Shown: one piece after another, positions 45,418-55,503 of the stretch
Layout of the letters: each line of letters starts with the position of its first letter
How positions within the stretch are numbered: the first letter of the stretch is position 1
Source: VXNJ01 sp965249595
Lineage (GTDB): Bacteria > Chloroflexota > UBA11872 > VXNJ01
Reading direction: 5' to 3'
DNA: 64,000 nt
Assembly (NCBI GenBank): GCA_965249595.1
Contig: OZ252242.1
Coordinates: 744,001 to 808,000, forward strand
Notes under the pieces: generated by a model
The model's input: the letters and a program-made list of their open reading frames with translations, nothing else
What the model was told of the DNA's origin: nothing
Database searches by the model: none
Position numbers and translations under genes: made by a program

Positions 45418-45595
45418 TGCGGCAGTTGGCCAAGGGCGCGAACGGGTCAGGCCACATTTTCAACTGCACGGCGAATGCGCTCGGCCGCAGCTTGGATCGC
45501 CTTTGCCTTTATTCTTTAAGTTGGCGAAGATTGTCGGCTCGCTGATCGGCAATCGCGCCCTATGCGCCATTTTCAATTTGGGAGTTTGCAAACAA

Positions 45596-46469
45596 GTGCG
45601 AGCCATCAAATACGCGGCGCCCACCAGCATCGACGATGCGGTTGAGATCCTCGATCAATACGGAGCCAAGGCTAGGATGCTGGCCGGCGGCACCGATTTG
45701 ATCGTCCAGGTCCGTGAATGGATGCGTGACGTTGACGTTTTCGTCGACGCCAAGCAGATTCCGGAATTGACTGAGATCTCAATTGCCGCCGACGGTGCAT
45801 TGACGCTGGGCGCAGCTGTTCCTTGTTACCACATCTACGACAACGAAGCGGTCAGTAGTACCTTTCCAGGCCTAATTGACGCCGCCTCGATCATCGGCGG
45901 TACTGGAATACAGGGCCGGGCTTCGATGGGCGGGAATCTATGCAATTCGGGCCCAGCAGCCGATTCCACTCCCGCGCTGATCGTCTATTCAGCCACGGCC
46001 AACATCGCCGGACCAAACGGCCGGAGATCGGCCCCGGTTGAGAGTTTTTGCACCGCTCCCGGTCGCAACCTGCTGGCCGACAACGAACTGTTGGTCTCAC
46101 TCTCAATCCCAGCCCAACTCTCGGGTTCGGGCGCCTTTTACCTCCGTTTCATCCCCCGCAACGAAATGGACATCGCGGTGGTTTCAGCCGGCGCCTGGGT
46201 TCAGCTTGACGGGGAGACGATTACCGATGCCCGCATCGCCCTAGGCGCGGTGGCCCCGACTCCGCTGTTTGTTGAGTCGGCCGGCGCGGCCCTGATCGGC
46301 AAAACCGCGGGCGAAGAAGCATATGCCGCCGCCGCCGGCCAAGCGTCGATGGCGGCCTCGCCGATTACCGACATGCGCGGTACGGTCGAATATCGAAAAC
46401 ACTTAAGTGGCGTGCTGACCACGCGCGCCCTGCGAGGCGCGGTGGCCCGCGCCAAAGGAGAGTCGGTCA

Positions 46470-46480
<11 letters not shown>
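45596..46480 (+). CDS. Mo hydroxylase FAD-binding medium subunit (CoxM/XdhB type)
   Basis: 294 residues. FAD-binding motifs are AGGTDLI near 33 and GGNLCNSGPAADSTPAL near 110. The C-terminal CO-dehydrogenase flavoprotein domain has ALGAVAPTP. GTG 45596 (VRAIKYAAP) gives the usual family N-terminus; the frame is open further upstream but antisense to the sulfatase. Overlaps the iron-sulfur subunit by 11 bp. Passes electrons from the iron-sulfur subunit to an acceptor. Confidence 0.88.
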
Positions 46481-46961
<481 letters not shown>

Positions 46962-46971
46962 GGCTTAACAA

Positions 46972-49260
46972 ATGGCAACCGAATCATTGCTGGTCAAAAC
47001 CGGCGACTTCAAGGTCCTAGGCAAATCGCCAGTCCGCCACGACGGCGTTGACAAGGTCACCGGCCGGGCGGCCTACGGATCGGACATCTGGCTTCCCGGC
47101 CAGATCTACGGCAAGATCCTGCGCTCACCGCACGCCCATGCCAATATCCGCTCGATCGACACCTCGGCGGCCGAGAACTATCCCGGCGTGCACGCGGTCA
47201 TAACCAGCGCCGACCTGCCCAAAGCGCGGGAGGGCCTCACCGATATTGGTGAAGGCGGCCTCCAATCGACTAAGTTCAAGTCAATGAATTTATTGGCGAT
47301 GGACAAGGCGCTCTACGACGGGCATGCGATCGCTGCCGTCGCCGCCTCCACGCCGCATGCTGCCGAAGAGGCAGCGCGCCTGATCAAGGTTGACTACGAG
47401 GTGCTCGAACCGGTCATGACGGCGGCAGATGTGCGCGCCGGCAAGGGCCCGGTGATCCTGGAAGAAATCCAGACGATGACTGAGGGTCAAGCCGGTGGCG
47501 AGCCATCCAATGTGGCCGAGCATCGAATTTACGAAGAAGGCGATGTGGCGGCCGGCTTTGCAGCTGCCGATCACATCTTCGAAAACGCCTACGAGACGGC
47601 CACCGTGCACCAGGGCTACATCGAAACCCACAATGCCACGGCCCTTTGGCACGAAGACGGCCAACTGGACGTCTGGTGCTCTTCGCAGGGCGCATTTGCG
47701 ATCCGCAACGAGTTGGAGGCCCTGCTGCAATTGCCGGTCTCCAAGATCAAGGTCGTTCCGATGGAAATCGGCGGCGGCTTCGGCGGAAAGACAACCTCAT
47801 ATCTGGAAGTTCCGGCCGCCGTGCTTTCGCGGCGAACCGGGCGCCCGGTCAAGATGGCCATGGACCGCGACGAGGTCATCAGAGCCACCGGCCCCACTCC
47901 TGGTACCTGGATGAGGGTCAAGATCGGTGTGACCAAAGCGGGTGAAATCACCGCTGTTGAGGGCGAATTTTGGTTTGAGGCTGGACCCTATCCGGGTTCG
48001 CCCATCCACCCTGGCTGTGTCTGTGCGTTCGCGCCCTACGCGACCGAAAACGTGCGAATTGATGGCTATGACGTAATCGTTAACAAGCCGCATTCGCATG
48101 CCTACCGGGCACCGGGCGCCACTATGAGCGAGTACGCAGTTGAGACTACGGTCGACGAGATCTGCGAAAAGCTCGGCTTCGACCCCATCGAATTCCGACT
48201 CCTCAATGCCTCCAAGGAGGGCGATTGGCGAGCCGATGGTCCGCCGTTCCCGCGCGTGGGCAATATCGAATGCGTCGAGGCGATTCGTGATTCGGCCCAC
48301 TGGCAGAGCGAGCTCGGTGAGCCATCCGGGCCCGGCAAGGCCCGCGGCCGCGGCATGGCCTCCGGCTTTTGGTTTAACGCCGGCATGACCTCCTCGGCCT
48401 CCGGCCGGGTCAACGCTGACGGCACCGTCACCTTGATTGAGGGTTCGACCGATATTGGCGGAACCCGTACCTCGGTGGCCATGCAGATGGCCGAGGCATT
48501 GGGCATTTCTGAGCAGGACATCATTCCGATCGTCGGCCACACCGACGAGGTGGCCTTCACGGCGGTAACCGGCGGCTCGCGGGTCACCTTCGCCACCGGG
48601 TTTGCCGCTTATGAGGCGGCGCGCGAAGTCCTGCTCAAGATGCGCATCGCGCTCTCGGGAGTCTGGGACGTCGACCTTGAAGATGTCGAGGCGGCCGACG
48701 GTCATTTCGTCGGTGGCGGTAACAACCTGTCCTTCGCCGAGGCCGCCGCATTGCTAGGCGAGCATGAACTTGAGATCGTCGGCAACGCCACGGTCAATCC
48801 CACCCAGCGCGGGGCTTCGTTTACAACGCATGCCGCCGACGTCGAAGTGGACCTGGAGACCGGCAAGGTTGAAGTCTTGCGCTACACCATCGCCCAGGAC
48901 GCCGGCAAGGCGGTCTACCCACCGTATGTTGAGGGTCAGATGCAGGGCGGAGTCGTCCAAGGCATTGGCTGGGCGCTAAATGAGGGTTACTGGTACGACG
49001 ATGAAGGCCGGCTGCGCAATAACAGCCTGCTTGACTACCGTATACCCACGGCCCTCGATTTGCCGATGATCGAGACGATCATTGTCGAAGTCCCCAATCC
49101 GGGTCACCCGTACGGTGTGCGCGGTGTCGGGGAATCGAGCATCGTGCCACCCCCGGCCACTATCGCCAACGCGATCTTTGCGGCCACCGGTAGGCGATTG
49201 AAGGAACTGCCGATGTCGCCACCGGCGGTACAGGCAGCGATCGCCAACGGATCGGCCTAA
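46972..49260 (+). CDS. Mo hydroxylase large, molybdopterin-binding subunit
   Basis: 762 residues of the xanthine dehydrogenase superfamily. GGGFGGKT near 265 and GVGESSIV near the C-terminus (Glu acting as base) are cofactor and active-site motifs. The active-site loop reads AYRAPGA, not the AYRCSFR of form I CO dehydrogenase, so CO oxidation is not predicted; purine, aldehyde or N-heterocycle hydroxylation is likelier. No twin-arginine signal. Third gene of its operon, followed by a MoaD-like gene. Confidence 0.9.
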   Translation: MATESLLVKTGDFKVLGKSPVRHDGVDKVTGRAAYGSDIWLPGQIYGKILRSPHAHANIRSIDTSAAENYPGVHAVITSADLPKAREGLTDIGEGGLQSTKFKSMNLLAMDKALYDGHAIAAVAASTPHAAEEAARLIKVDYEVLEPVMTAADVRAGKGPVILEEIQTMTEGQAGGEPSNVAEHRIYEEGDVAAGFAAADHIFENAYETATVHQGYIETHNATALWHEDGQLDVWCSSQGAFAIRNELEALLQLPVSKIKVVPMEIGGGFGGKTTSYLEVPAAVLSRRTGRPVKMAMDRDEVIRATGPTPGTWMRVKIGVTKAGEITAVEGEFWFEAGPYPGSPIHPGCVCAFAPYATENVRIDGYDVIVNKPHSHAYRAPGATMSEYAVETTVDEICEKLGFDPIEFRLLNASKEGDWRADGPPFPRVGNIECVEAIRDSAHWQSELGEPSGPGKARGRGMASGFWFNAGMTSSASGRVNADGTVTLIEGSTDIGGTRTSVAMQMAEALGISEQDIIPIVGHTDEVAFTAVTGGSRVTFATGFAAYEAAREVLLKMRIALSGVWDVDLEDVEAADGHFVGGGNNLSFAEAAALLGEHELEIVGNATVNPTQRGASFTTHAADVEVDLETGKVEVLRYTIAQDAGKAVYPPYVEGQMQGGVVQGIGWALNEGYWYDDEGRLRNNSLLDYRIPTALDLPMIETIIVEVPNPGHPYGVRGVGESSIVPPPATIANAIFAATGRRLKELPMSPPAVQAAIANGSA

Positions 49261-49279
49261 GGCGGAGAGGTAACAATCG

Positions 49280-49555
49280 ATGCCGCTGGTCCACATTCCG
49301 CGCGCATTGCGGGATCAGACCGGAAATCAGGTAGAAATCGAGCTCCCCGGCCAGACGGTCGGGGAGCTCATCGACGCTCTGGAAGAGCGTTATCCGGGCG
49401 TCAAAGCGCGCCTGGTGTCAGACGAAACGAGCCATGGTCTGCGTCCGGGTCTGGCAATCTGGCTCAACGGACACGATTTGGCCAGCGGGGTGCGAACCCG
49501 GGTGGACCCGGATTCAACCGTCTATTTCGTACCGGCCCAGGCCGGCGGGCGTTAA
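49280..49555 (+). CDS. MoaD/ThiS-like beta-grasp protein ending GGR
   Basis: 91 residues. The beta-grasp pattern (VHIPRALRDQTGNQVEIELPGQTVGELIDALEERYPGV) is typical of MoaD/ThiS sulfur carriers, and AIWLNGHDL and STVYFVPAQAGGR complete the fold. Sulfur carriers normally end in GG. Here one Arg follows, so the diglycine would need exposure by a peptidase, or the protein is not adenylated. GGAGAGG precedes the ATG. It overlaps the convergent dehydrogenase by 4 bp. It might serve molybdopterin or maturation of the adjacent Mo enzyme. Confidence 0.8.
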   Translation: MPLVHIPRALRDQTGNQVEIELPGQTVGELIDALEERYPGVKARLVSDETSHGLRPGLAIWLNGHDLASGVRTRVDPDSTVYFVPAQAGGR

Positions 49556-50439
49556 CTCCGCCCGCGGAAGGTCAGTTCGGCGACCGCACTCTTGTCCAGT
49601 CCGCCCTTGCCGGCCTCCATCAGCTTGACGAATTGCGCCTTGGTGGCGGAAGCCAGGGGCAGGTTCAATCCCTCTTCGGTCGCCAGATCAAGGGCGATGC
49701 CGGAATCCTTGGCGGCGTGATCAGCCGAGAAGTAGACCTCATGATCGCGATCACGCATGTCTACTCCGTCGGTTTCCAGCACCCTGGAATTGGCCCCTGT
49801 TTGCGAGAAAACTTCCATGACCGTGTCTAGGTCCAACCCGAGCGCGTCGGCCAACCCGAGACCTTCCGCCAGGCCGGCGGTGTTTATGTTCATGACCATG
49901 TTGACCAGCGCCTTGACCTGAGCGGCCTGGCCGGTTGTGCCGATGCGGCGGACGGCGCCCAGATCGGCCAATGGGCCGGCGGCCCTCTTCTGTGCGGCGG
50001 GTGAGCCGGCGGTCATCAGATACAAGGTGCCGTCGCGTGCCTGTGGAATGCTGGACGCCATGCAGGCCTCCAATGAATCAGCGCCAGCGGCGCTGGTGAC
50101 GGCATCGATCCGGCGGTGAATGGCCGGCGATAGGGTGGCGCAGTTGATAAACAACTTGCCGGCGGCGCCCATGAGCAGATTGTCCCCGTCGCTCAGATAG
50201 ATTGCGCTCATCGCTGCATCATCGGTCACAACCGTAAAAATCACGTCGGCGCTGGCGGTGACCGCCGCCAGGTTGGGCGCCACCGAACTGCCGGTCCGGT
50301 CGGCGGTGACCATCGCCATGTGCATGTTGGTGTCATAAACGCTGGCTATTTGGTATCCGCAGTCGTGCAGGCGCAGGGCCATGTTGGTCCCCATGCGCCC
50401 GACGCCGACAAAGGCAACACTGGGTTTGTCGCTGGCCAT
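49552..50439 (-). CDS. NAD-binding beta-hydroxyacid dehydrogenase family protein
   Basis: 295 residues from an ATG with AGGAGC upstream. Rossmann motif VGVGRMGTNMA is near residue 12. The catalytic Lys is in QVKALVNMVMNIN near 170. The substrate loop EACMASSIPQARDGTL departs from the usual DAPVSGG form. Members oxidise 3-hydroxyisobutyrate, tartronate semialdehyde or related acids. It converges on the MoaD-like gene and diverges from a sulfatase. Confidence 0.82.
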   Translation of the reverse strand: MASDKPSVAFVGVGRMGTNMALRLHDCGYQIASVYDTNMHMAMVTADRTGSSVAPNLAAVTASADVIFTVVTDDAAMSAIYLSDGDNLLMGAAGKLFINCATLSPAIHRRIDAVTSAAGADSLEACMASSIPQARDGTLYLMTAGSPAAQKRAAGPLADLGAVRRIGTTGQAAQVKALVNMVMNINTAGLAEGLGLADALGLDLDTVMEVFSQTGANSRVLETDGVDMRDRDHEVYFSADHAAKDSGIALDLATEEGLNLPLASATKAQFVKLMEAGKGGLDKSAVAELTFRGRS

Positions 50440-50563
50440 CGGATTGCTCCTCGTAGATGAAGGTGTCAGATATTTATCAGCACACTCTGCAAAATCTAAT
50501 CCCAAGCCGGCCGCGGACAACAATTAAATGTTCCATGATCAACCCCAGCAGTGAGAGGCGCTG

Positions 50564-52009
50564 ATGCCGAACCGACCAAATATCCTGTGGATTTGCACCG
50601 ATCAGCAACGCTGGGACACGCTGGGGACCTACGGCAATGAATGGGTGTCAACCCCCAACATTGACCGCTTGGCCCAACGTGGGACCCAATTCGATTGGTG
50701 TTACTCGCAGAGTTCAGTCTGCACTCCGAGCCGGGCCAGCTTCCTAACCGGGCGTTATCCGCGCACTTGCCGCGGCCGCCAAAACGGTGCCAATATCCCA
50801 TCTGACGAGGTGCTGATCACCAGCCTGCTGCGCGATTCCGGCTATTTCTGCGGGCTGTCCGGAAAACTGCACATATCGGCCTGCAATGAAGAGGCCGCCC
50901 CATTCGGCGAGCGGCGCATCGATGACGGTTACGCGGTCTTCGACTGGTCGCACCATCCTGGTCGTAACTGGCCCAACAACCAGTACATAAATTGGCTCGA
51001 ACAGAACGGCCAAACCTATGCCACCGAACCCTACCAGGGCTCCCCGCACGTCCAGGCCGGCATGGATGCGCGCTGGCACCAGACCACCTGGTGCGTCAAC
51101 AAGGCGATGGATTTCATCAATGCGCGGGACGATTTTTCAGCCCCCTGGCTCTATTCGGTCAACATTTTTGACCCACACCACAGCTTTGATCCGCCGCGCG
51201 AATACCTGGAGCGATATCTCGACCGCCTCGATCAACTGCCGCTGCCCAATTTCGTGCCCGGCGAGCTCGACGACAAGCCCGAGTTCCAGCGGATTGACCA
51301 CGAAGGCGCCTACGCCTCGCAGAAGGCCCACGTCTACTCGGAGATGTCCGACTATGACCACCGCCTGATCAAGGCCTCGTACTTTGCAATGTGTGACCTA
51401 ATTGATGATCAGGTAGGGCGTCTGCTCGATCATCTCGAGCAGAGTGGCCAGGCCGATAACACGCTGGTCATCTTTATGTCCGACCACGGCGAGATGCTTG
51501 GCGATCATGGCATCTACTGGAAGGGCCCGTACATGTATGAATGCGCCCTCAGGGTGCCGTTGATCGTCTCCTGGCCGGGCCACATCCAAGAGGGCGTGCG
51601 CTCAGATTCGTTGGTGGAGCTTTCCGACATTGCCCCCACCATCCTTGACGCCTGTGGGGTCGATCGCCCGCCGGGCATGCAGGCACTATCTCTCTGGGAG
51701 ATCCTCACCGGCCGAGCGAACGCCGATGAACACCGCAGCGACATTTATTCGGAGTACTACAACTCGATGCCCTGGCATCGCGAGCCGACCGCCCAGGTGA
51801 CGGTGGTGCGCACCCGCGAGGCCAAGCTGGTGGCTGCCCACGGCACCGGCAGCGGCGAACTCTATGATTTGATCGCCGACCCCGATGAAACCAATAATTT
51901 GTGGAACAGCGCCGAACACAAGGGCCTCAAACTTGAACTGTTTGAGCGATTGGCCGACCGCATGGCATTCACCGTCGACCCTCTGCCGGAACGGTTGTCG
52001 GTCTGGTAA
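50564..52009 (+). CDS. Sulfatase (FGly type)
   Basis: 481 residues. RPNILWICTDQQRWDT opens the fold. CTPSRAS at Cys53 is the formylglycine site, with the usual Pro and Arg. MSDHGEMLGDHG near 305 gives metal ligands, and the C-terminal ELYDLIADPDETNNLW block is typical of choline-/polysaccharide-type sulfatases. No signal peptide. A fragment resembling its C-terminus lies about 600 bp downstream. Confidence 0.88.
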   Translation: MPNRPNILWICTDQQRWDTLGTYGNEWVSTPNIDRLAQRGTQFDWCYSQSSVCTPSRASFLTGRYPRTCRGRQNGANIPSDEVLITSLLRDSGYFCGLSGKLHISACNEEAAPFGERRIDDGYAVFDWSHHPGRNWPNNQYINWLEQNGQTYATEPYQGSPHVQAGMDARWHQTTWCVNKAMDFINARDDFSAPWLYSVNIFDPHHSFDPPREYLERYLDRLDQLPLPNFVPGELDDKPEFQRIDHEGAYASQKAHVYSEMSDYDHRLIKASYFAMCDLIDDQVGRLLDHLEQSGQADNTLVIFMSDHGEMLGDHGIYWKGPYMYECALRVPLIVSWPGHIQEGVRSDSLVELSDIAPTILDACGVDRPPGMQALSLWEILTGRANADEHRSDIYSEYYNSMPWHREPTAQVTVVRTREAKLVAAHGTGSGELYDLIADPDETNNLWNSAEHKGLKLELFERLADRMAFTVDPLPERLSVW

Positions 52010-52131
52010 CGAATGGATAAATTCATGGCGGCAGGGCATAGTGCAGCACCGCCGGCGATGGGGTTGCCAATAGGTTGGAACCGGCGCCTAGCGCGTTGGA
52101 CACCGTAGGTCGACGGGTGGCGCCGGACCTG

Positions 52132-52536
52132 ATGAAGCCGATCGCCCTTGCCTCCCTTGCGGCGCTCGCCGGAATTGTTCTCCTCCTCGCCGCCTGTAAC
52201 TCCGACGGCGCCGACGCACCGGCCGCGACGGCGACCCTGGAGTCGGCCTCGACCCCCGTGGCCGGCCTTGACGGCGGGACGTTGTTTGCGCAGTCGTGCT
52301 CAACGTGCCACGGGGTCGATCTACGGGGCACAGATCTCGGCCCACCATTGCTCGACCGGATATATGCCCCTGGCCATCACTCCGACGCCGCATTCCGGCT
52401 CGCCGTGCAGCAGGGCGTGACCGCACACCATTGGCGGTTCGGCAACATGCCCAAGATCGAGGGCTTGACGGACGAGCAGGTGGGGGCAATCATAGAGTTC
52501 GTCCGCGCGCAGCAGCTCGAAGCGGGGGTCCACTGA
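52132..52536 (+). CDS. Cytochrome c lipoprotein (single haem)
   Basis: 134 residues. The signal peptide ends LLLAAC (lipobox). A low-complexity Ala/Thr linker is followed by a c-type domain with CSTCH haem attachment near residue 62 and a distal Met candidate in GNMPKIEGLTDEQ near 108. Predicted membrane-anchored extracytoplasmic electron carrier. ATG 52132 is preferred over a GTG/ATG further upstream because the signal peptide then starts directly (MKPIALASL). Confidence 0.85.
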   Translation: MKPIALASLAALAGIVLLLAACNSDGADAPAATATLESASTPVAGLDGGTLFAQSCSTCHGVDLRGTDLGPPLLDRIYAPGHHSDAAFRLAVQQGVTAHHWRFGNMPKIEGLTDEQVGAIIEFVRAQQLEAGVH

Positions 52537-52606
52537 CTGCGAGTCAACCGCCCTGGCGACGGTGGTATGCACTTCGCGAGGATATGCTGGTGGCGGCCCC
52601 TGCAAG

Positions 52607-52696
52607 AACATTTATTTGTGGAACAAAACCCAATACGGGGCCGCAAACTTGGACTTTTCAAAACGATTGGCCGACGATCCCCTGCTGGAACAGTAA
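52607..52696 (+). pseudogene. Possible sulfatase C-terminal fragment
   Basis: The frame reads NIYLWNKTQYGAANLDFSKRL followed by ADDPLLEQ and a stop. It resembles the end of the sulfatase at 50564-52009 (NNLWNSAEHKGLKLELFERL then AD), including the LWN and RLAD anchors. The upstream sequence in this frame has no sulfatase resemblance. It may be the tail of a deleted sulfatase gene that once preceded the aldo/keto reductase. Confidence 0.35.
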
Positions 52697-52711
52697 GAAA
52701 TTGAGGATTTC

Positions 52712-53593
52712 ATGGAAAGGCGACGACTGGGCCGAACCGGCCATCAAAGCACAATCATCACCGTTGGCACTGCCGGCTTCGGGCGGTTTGACACGGTCGA
52801 CCAAAAGCAGGTTGACACGGCCATGGAGCAATTTCTCGCCCACGGTGTAAATCATGTCGACATCGCGCCGGGCTATGGGCAGGCCATGGAACGGATGCGA
52901 CGGTGGATGCCAAAGATTCGCGACAAGGTTTTCTTGGGCTGCAAGACGAAAATGCGCACCAAGACCGAGGCCTGGGCCGATATTCGCACCACCTTTGATC
53001 GTCTGCAGACCGATGACTTCGATCTCTTCCAGCTCCACGCGGTAACCACGATGGCCGAATTGGATTCGGCGCTCGGCCCGGATGGGGCGATCGAGGCCCT
53101 AAAGGAAATGCGCGAATTAGGGCACACTCGCTATCTGGGTATCACCGGCCACGGCCCCTATGTCCCAAAGGTCATCCTGGAAGGGCTGCGCCGATTCGAT
53201 TTCGACACCGTCATGTTTCCCGTGGCCCTGGCCGTGTGGCGAGATGAGCAATATCGAGCCGATGCCAACGCCCTAATTGATTACTGCAATGACCACGACG
53301 TTGGGATTCAATGCATCAAAGTGCTCGCCTGCGGCGGCTGGGGGTCGGCGCCCAAGGACTGTTCTACCTGGTATGACCCGTTGCGCGAACAATCAGAAAT
53401 AGATCGCGCCGTAAATTGGCTGTTTGCCAACCCCATTCACACCGCGCCGTCGACCGGCGAAGTGTCAATTGTGCCAAAGCTATTGGATGCCGCCGAGCGA
53501 TACCAGCCTCTTAGCGAAAGTGATCAGATGCGGGCGGTGGACGCCCATCAGCCGCGTCATCCCGAGCCGGGACTGGCGATCAGGGCCGCTTAA
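52712..53593 (+). CDS. Aldo/keto reductase
   Basis: 293 residues. Starts MERRRLGRTG. Tetrad: Asp and Tyr in VDIAPGYG (about 50-54), Lys in CKTKM (about 78) and His in LFQLHAV (about 110). Shorter than and clearly distinct from the duplicated pair at 31.9-34.9 kb. GAGG lies 5 bp before the ATG. Probably NAD(P)-dependent sugar or aldehyde reduction; substrate unknown. Confidence 0.82.
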   Translation: MERRRLGRTGHQSTIITVGTAGFGRFDTVDQKQVDTAMEQFLAHGVNHVDIAPGYGQAMERMRRWMPKIRDKVFLGCKTKMRTKTEAWADIRTTFDRLQTDDFDLFQLHAVTTMAELDSALGPDGAIEALKEMRELGHTRYLGITGHGPYVPKVILEGLRRFDFDTVMFPVALAVWRDEQYRADANALIDYCNDHDVGIQCIKVLACGGWGSAPKDCSTWYDPLREQSEIDRAVNWLFANPIHTAPSTGEVSIVPKLLDAAERYQPLSESDQMRAVDAHQPRHPEPGLAIRAA

Positions 53594-53683
53594 AACTCGT
53601 GAGTTCTCCTGGAAGTGGCCGGTCCAAGCCGGAGCGGCATTCGGAGCATTTTCACCGCATTCAATGAATGTTGGCAGCGGCCG

Positions 53684-54568
53684 CTATCCCGATTGGGATC
53701 TGCCCGCGGCGGCCTGTTCGCGCAGCGCCCGAACCTGGCGCATGCTCAGGTCCGCCGCCCGCATCGGGTCGTTGCCGAGGACCTGGCGGTTGTATTCCCA
53801 GCTTTCAAACTCGACCGATGCGAATCCATCAAAACCAATCGCTTCAAGGCCGCTGAAGAATCCGTTCCAATCGACACGGCCTTCGCCGAGCAGCGGGAAT
53901 ATGAATTCGCCCGGACGTTGCGATATCCCGACGGCGTCTTTTAGATGACAGTGAACGATGCTGTCGCCCCACTGCGCAATGGTCCAGGCGATGTCGAAGT
54001 TGCCTGAAAGGATTCCGTGGGATGGGTCGAAATTTACCGCTAGGGCCGGCGAATCGACCTTCTCGATAAGGTAGCGGTGAGAGTAAAAGTCGTGGGCCAG
54101 CATGCCGAAAACGCCCTCGGTGGATATGCTCACCCCGCAACGCTCGCCGGCGCCGGCCAGGCGGCGATGGGCGGCGATGGTCATCTCCCAGGCTTGTCCC
54201 TCGGAAATATCGCGACCGATTTGTGGCGCGCGCGGGTCCCACGGCGCCGGTCCGGTCATTGAGCCGACGTTGCTCACCCCAAGCTCGCCGGCCAATTCGA
54301 CGGTCGCGACCAGGCGATCGGTGCGCCGCTTTAATTCCTCGGGATCCAGGGTAACCAGGTCTTCGTGGGCCATTACCCGCGAAACCGCCAAGCCGGCGTC
54401 GTGGGCGTGGTCGACCGCCCGTTTGGCCTTGAGAGGATCCTGGGCCGAGAAGTGGGCGGTGGTCCACTCAACGCCCTCATAACCCAGGTCGGCAAGGGCC
54501 TTGGCCACCTTGTCCGAAGGCCAGCAGACGAAGCCGAGCGAGGCCATAAAGGCGATTTTGAGACTCAC
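53684..54568 (-). CDS. Sugar phosphate isomerase/epimerase (xylose-isomerase-like TIM barrel)
   Basis: 294 residues. LGYEGVEWTT near 30, STEGVFGM near 148, NFDPSHG near 178 and HCHLKD near 207 are the metal-ligand motifs of the AP-endonuclease-2/xylose-isomerase-like family. GTG start overlapping the stop of the upstream epimerase gene (GTGA). With the epimerase and GH51 it forms a minus-strand sugar catabolism run. Confidence 0.8.
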   Translation of the reverse strand: MSLKIAFMASLGFVCWPSDKVAKALADLGYEGVEWTTAHFSAQDPLKAKRAVDHAHDAGLAVSRVMAHEDLVTLDPEELKRRTDRLVATVELAGELGVSNVGSMTGPAPWDPRAPQIGRDISEGQAWEMTIAAHRRLAGAGERCGVSISTEGVFGMLAHDFYSHRYLIEKVDSPALAVNFDPSHGILSGNFDIAWTIAQWGDSIVHCHLKDAVGISQRPGEFIFPLLGEGRVDWNGFFSGLEAIGFDGFASVEFESWEYNRQVLGNDPMRAADLSMRQVRALREQAAAGRSQSG

Positions 54569-55503
54569 GAGCGGGAAATCCTAAATTGCGCCCGCAGATC
54601 GTCAAGATCCACGGTGGGGAAAAAGCCGAGCTGGTGTTCGGCTTTGGCGATGTCAAAGAGCGAGGCTCTGGGATTGGCCGCATAGAGGTCGGGCTTTACG
54701 ATCGGCGGCGGATCTTCGGGCCACTGGCGGGCCACCAAATCGAGTGATTCCAGGTCGGTGAAATTGTCACGGGCGGTCAGGTAGAAACGCTCAAAGAAAG
54801 ACGATGGTTCGGCAAACTGGAATCTGACCGCCAGGCCAACGCCCTGGGCGATATCGGCGTGGGCAATCCAGGCCCCCAGCCAATCCTTGGGCCCGCCGCC
54901 GGATCCGTGGCGCAGAATGGCCATCCAGTCGTCCTGGTTGCGGCGCCCACCCCAGGCCCAGGCGTAGCGCAAAGAGATCACCTCGATGTCGTAGGCCAGG
55001 GCGTACTGTTGGGCCAGGATTTCGCTCAAGTATTTGCTCGATCCATAAGCCTCATGTGGGATCGAGCGATGCCGCTCATCGATGGGGAAGTAGTCGGGCC
55101 TGAAGGCCCGGTTGTGAACACCAAATCCGGAGGCCGATTCGGAACACCCGTAGACGATGCGGCCGATTCCGTTGTGACGAGCCGCCTCAAGCAGGTTGAA
55201 GGTGCTGAGCATGTTTACGCGGAAGACCTGATCGGCCGGATCGGCGAACGGATCGGGGATCGCCGCCAGATGCACGACGCAGTCGAAACCGCGCACCAGC
55301 GAGGCGGTCATTCGCGAATTCTCCAGATCGACATGGAGAAACGGCAGGTCGGGGTGATCTTTCGACGGGCGTCGGTCGAGGATGGTTAAGGCATGAGAAT
55401 TGCGCAGTTGAGCCACCACGGTGGACCCAATATCGCCGCTGCCCCCGGTAACGAGAACCTTGCTCGGCGAGGGAGCTTCTTTGGGCTCAATCACCAAGGT
55501 CAA
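54565..55503 (-). CDS. NAD-dependent epimerase/dehydratase (extended SDR)
   Basis: Up to 312 residues. TGGSGDIG near 20 binds NAD; HLAAIPDPF and YGSSKYLSE (Tyr-x3-Lys near 150) are extended-SDR motifs. Uronate-dehydrogenase-like proteins have this pattern, so oxidation or epimerisation of a sugar acid is plausible. The start is ambiguous: TTG 55503, TTG 55497 and GTG 55494 share one AGGTGAG and all overlap the GH51 gene end. Confidence 0.8.
   Translation of the reverse strand: MTLVIEPKEAPSPSKVLVTGGSGDIGSTVVAQLRNSHALTILDRRPSKDHPDLPFLHVDLENSRMTASLVRGFDCVVHLAAIPDPFADPADQVFRVNMLSTFNLLEAARHNGIGRIVYGCSESASGFGVHNRAFRPDYFPIDERHRSIPHEAYGSSKYLSEILAQQYALAYDIEVISLRYAWAWGGRRNQDDWMAILRHGSGGGPKDWLGAWIAHADIAQGVGLAVRFQFAEPSSFFERFYLTARDNFTDLESLDLVARQWPEDPPPIVKPDLYAANPRASLFDIAKAEHQLGFFPTVDLDDLRAQFRISRS

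Noticed and set aside
45281..45595. Upstream extension of the Mo hydroxylase FAD subunit
   Set aside because: Antisense to the sulfatase coding region. The family N-terminus starts at GTG 45596.
46972..49260. Carbon monoxide dehydrogenase assignment
   Set aside because: The active-site loop is AYRAPGA, without the Cys of the form I AYRCSFR motif, so only the wider Mo hydroxylase family is claimed.
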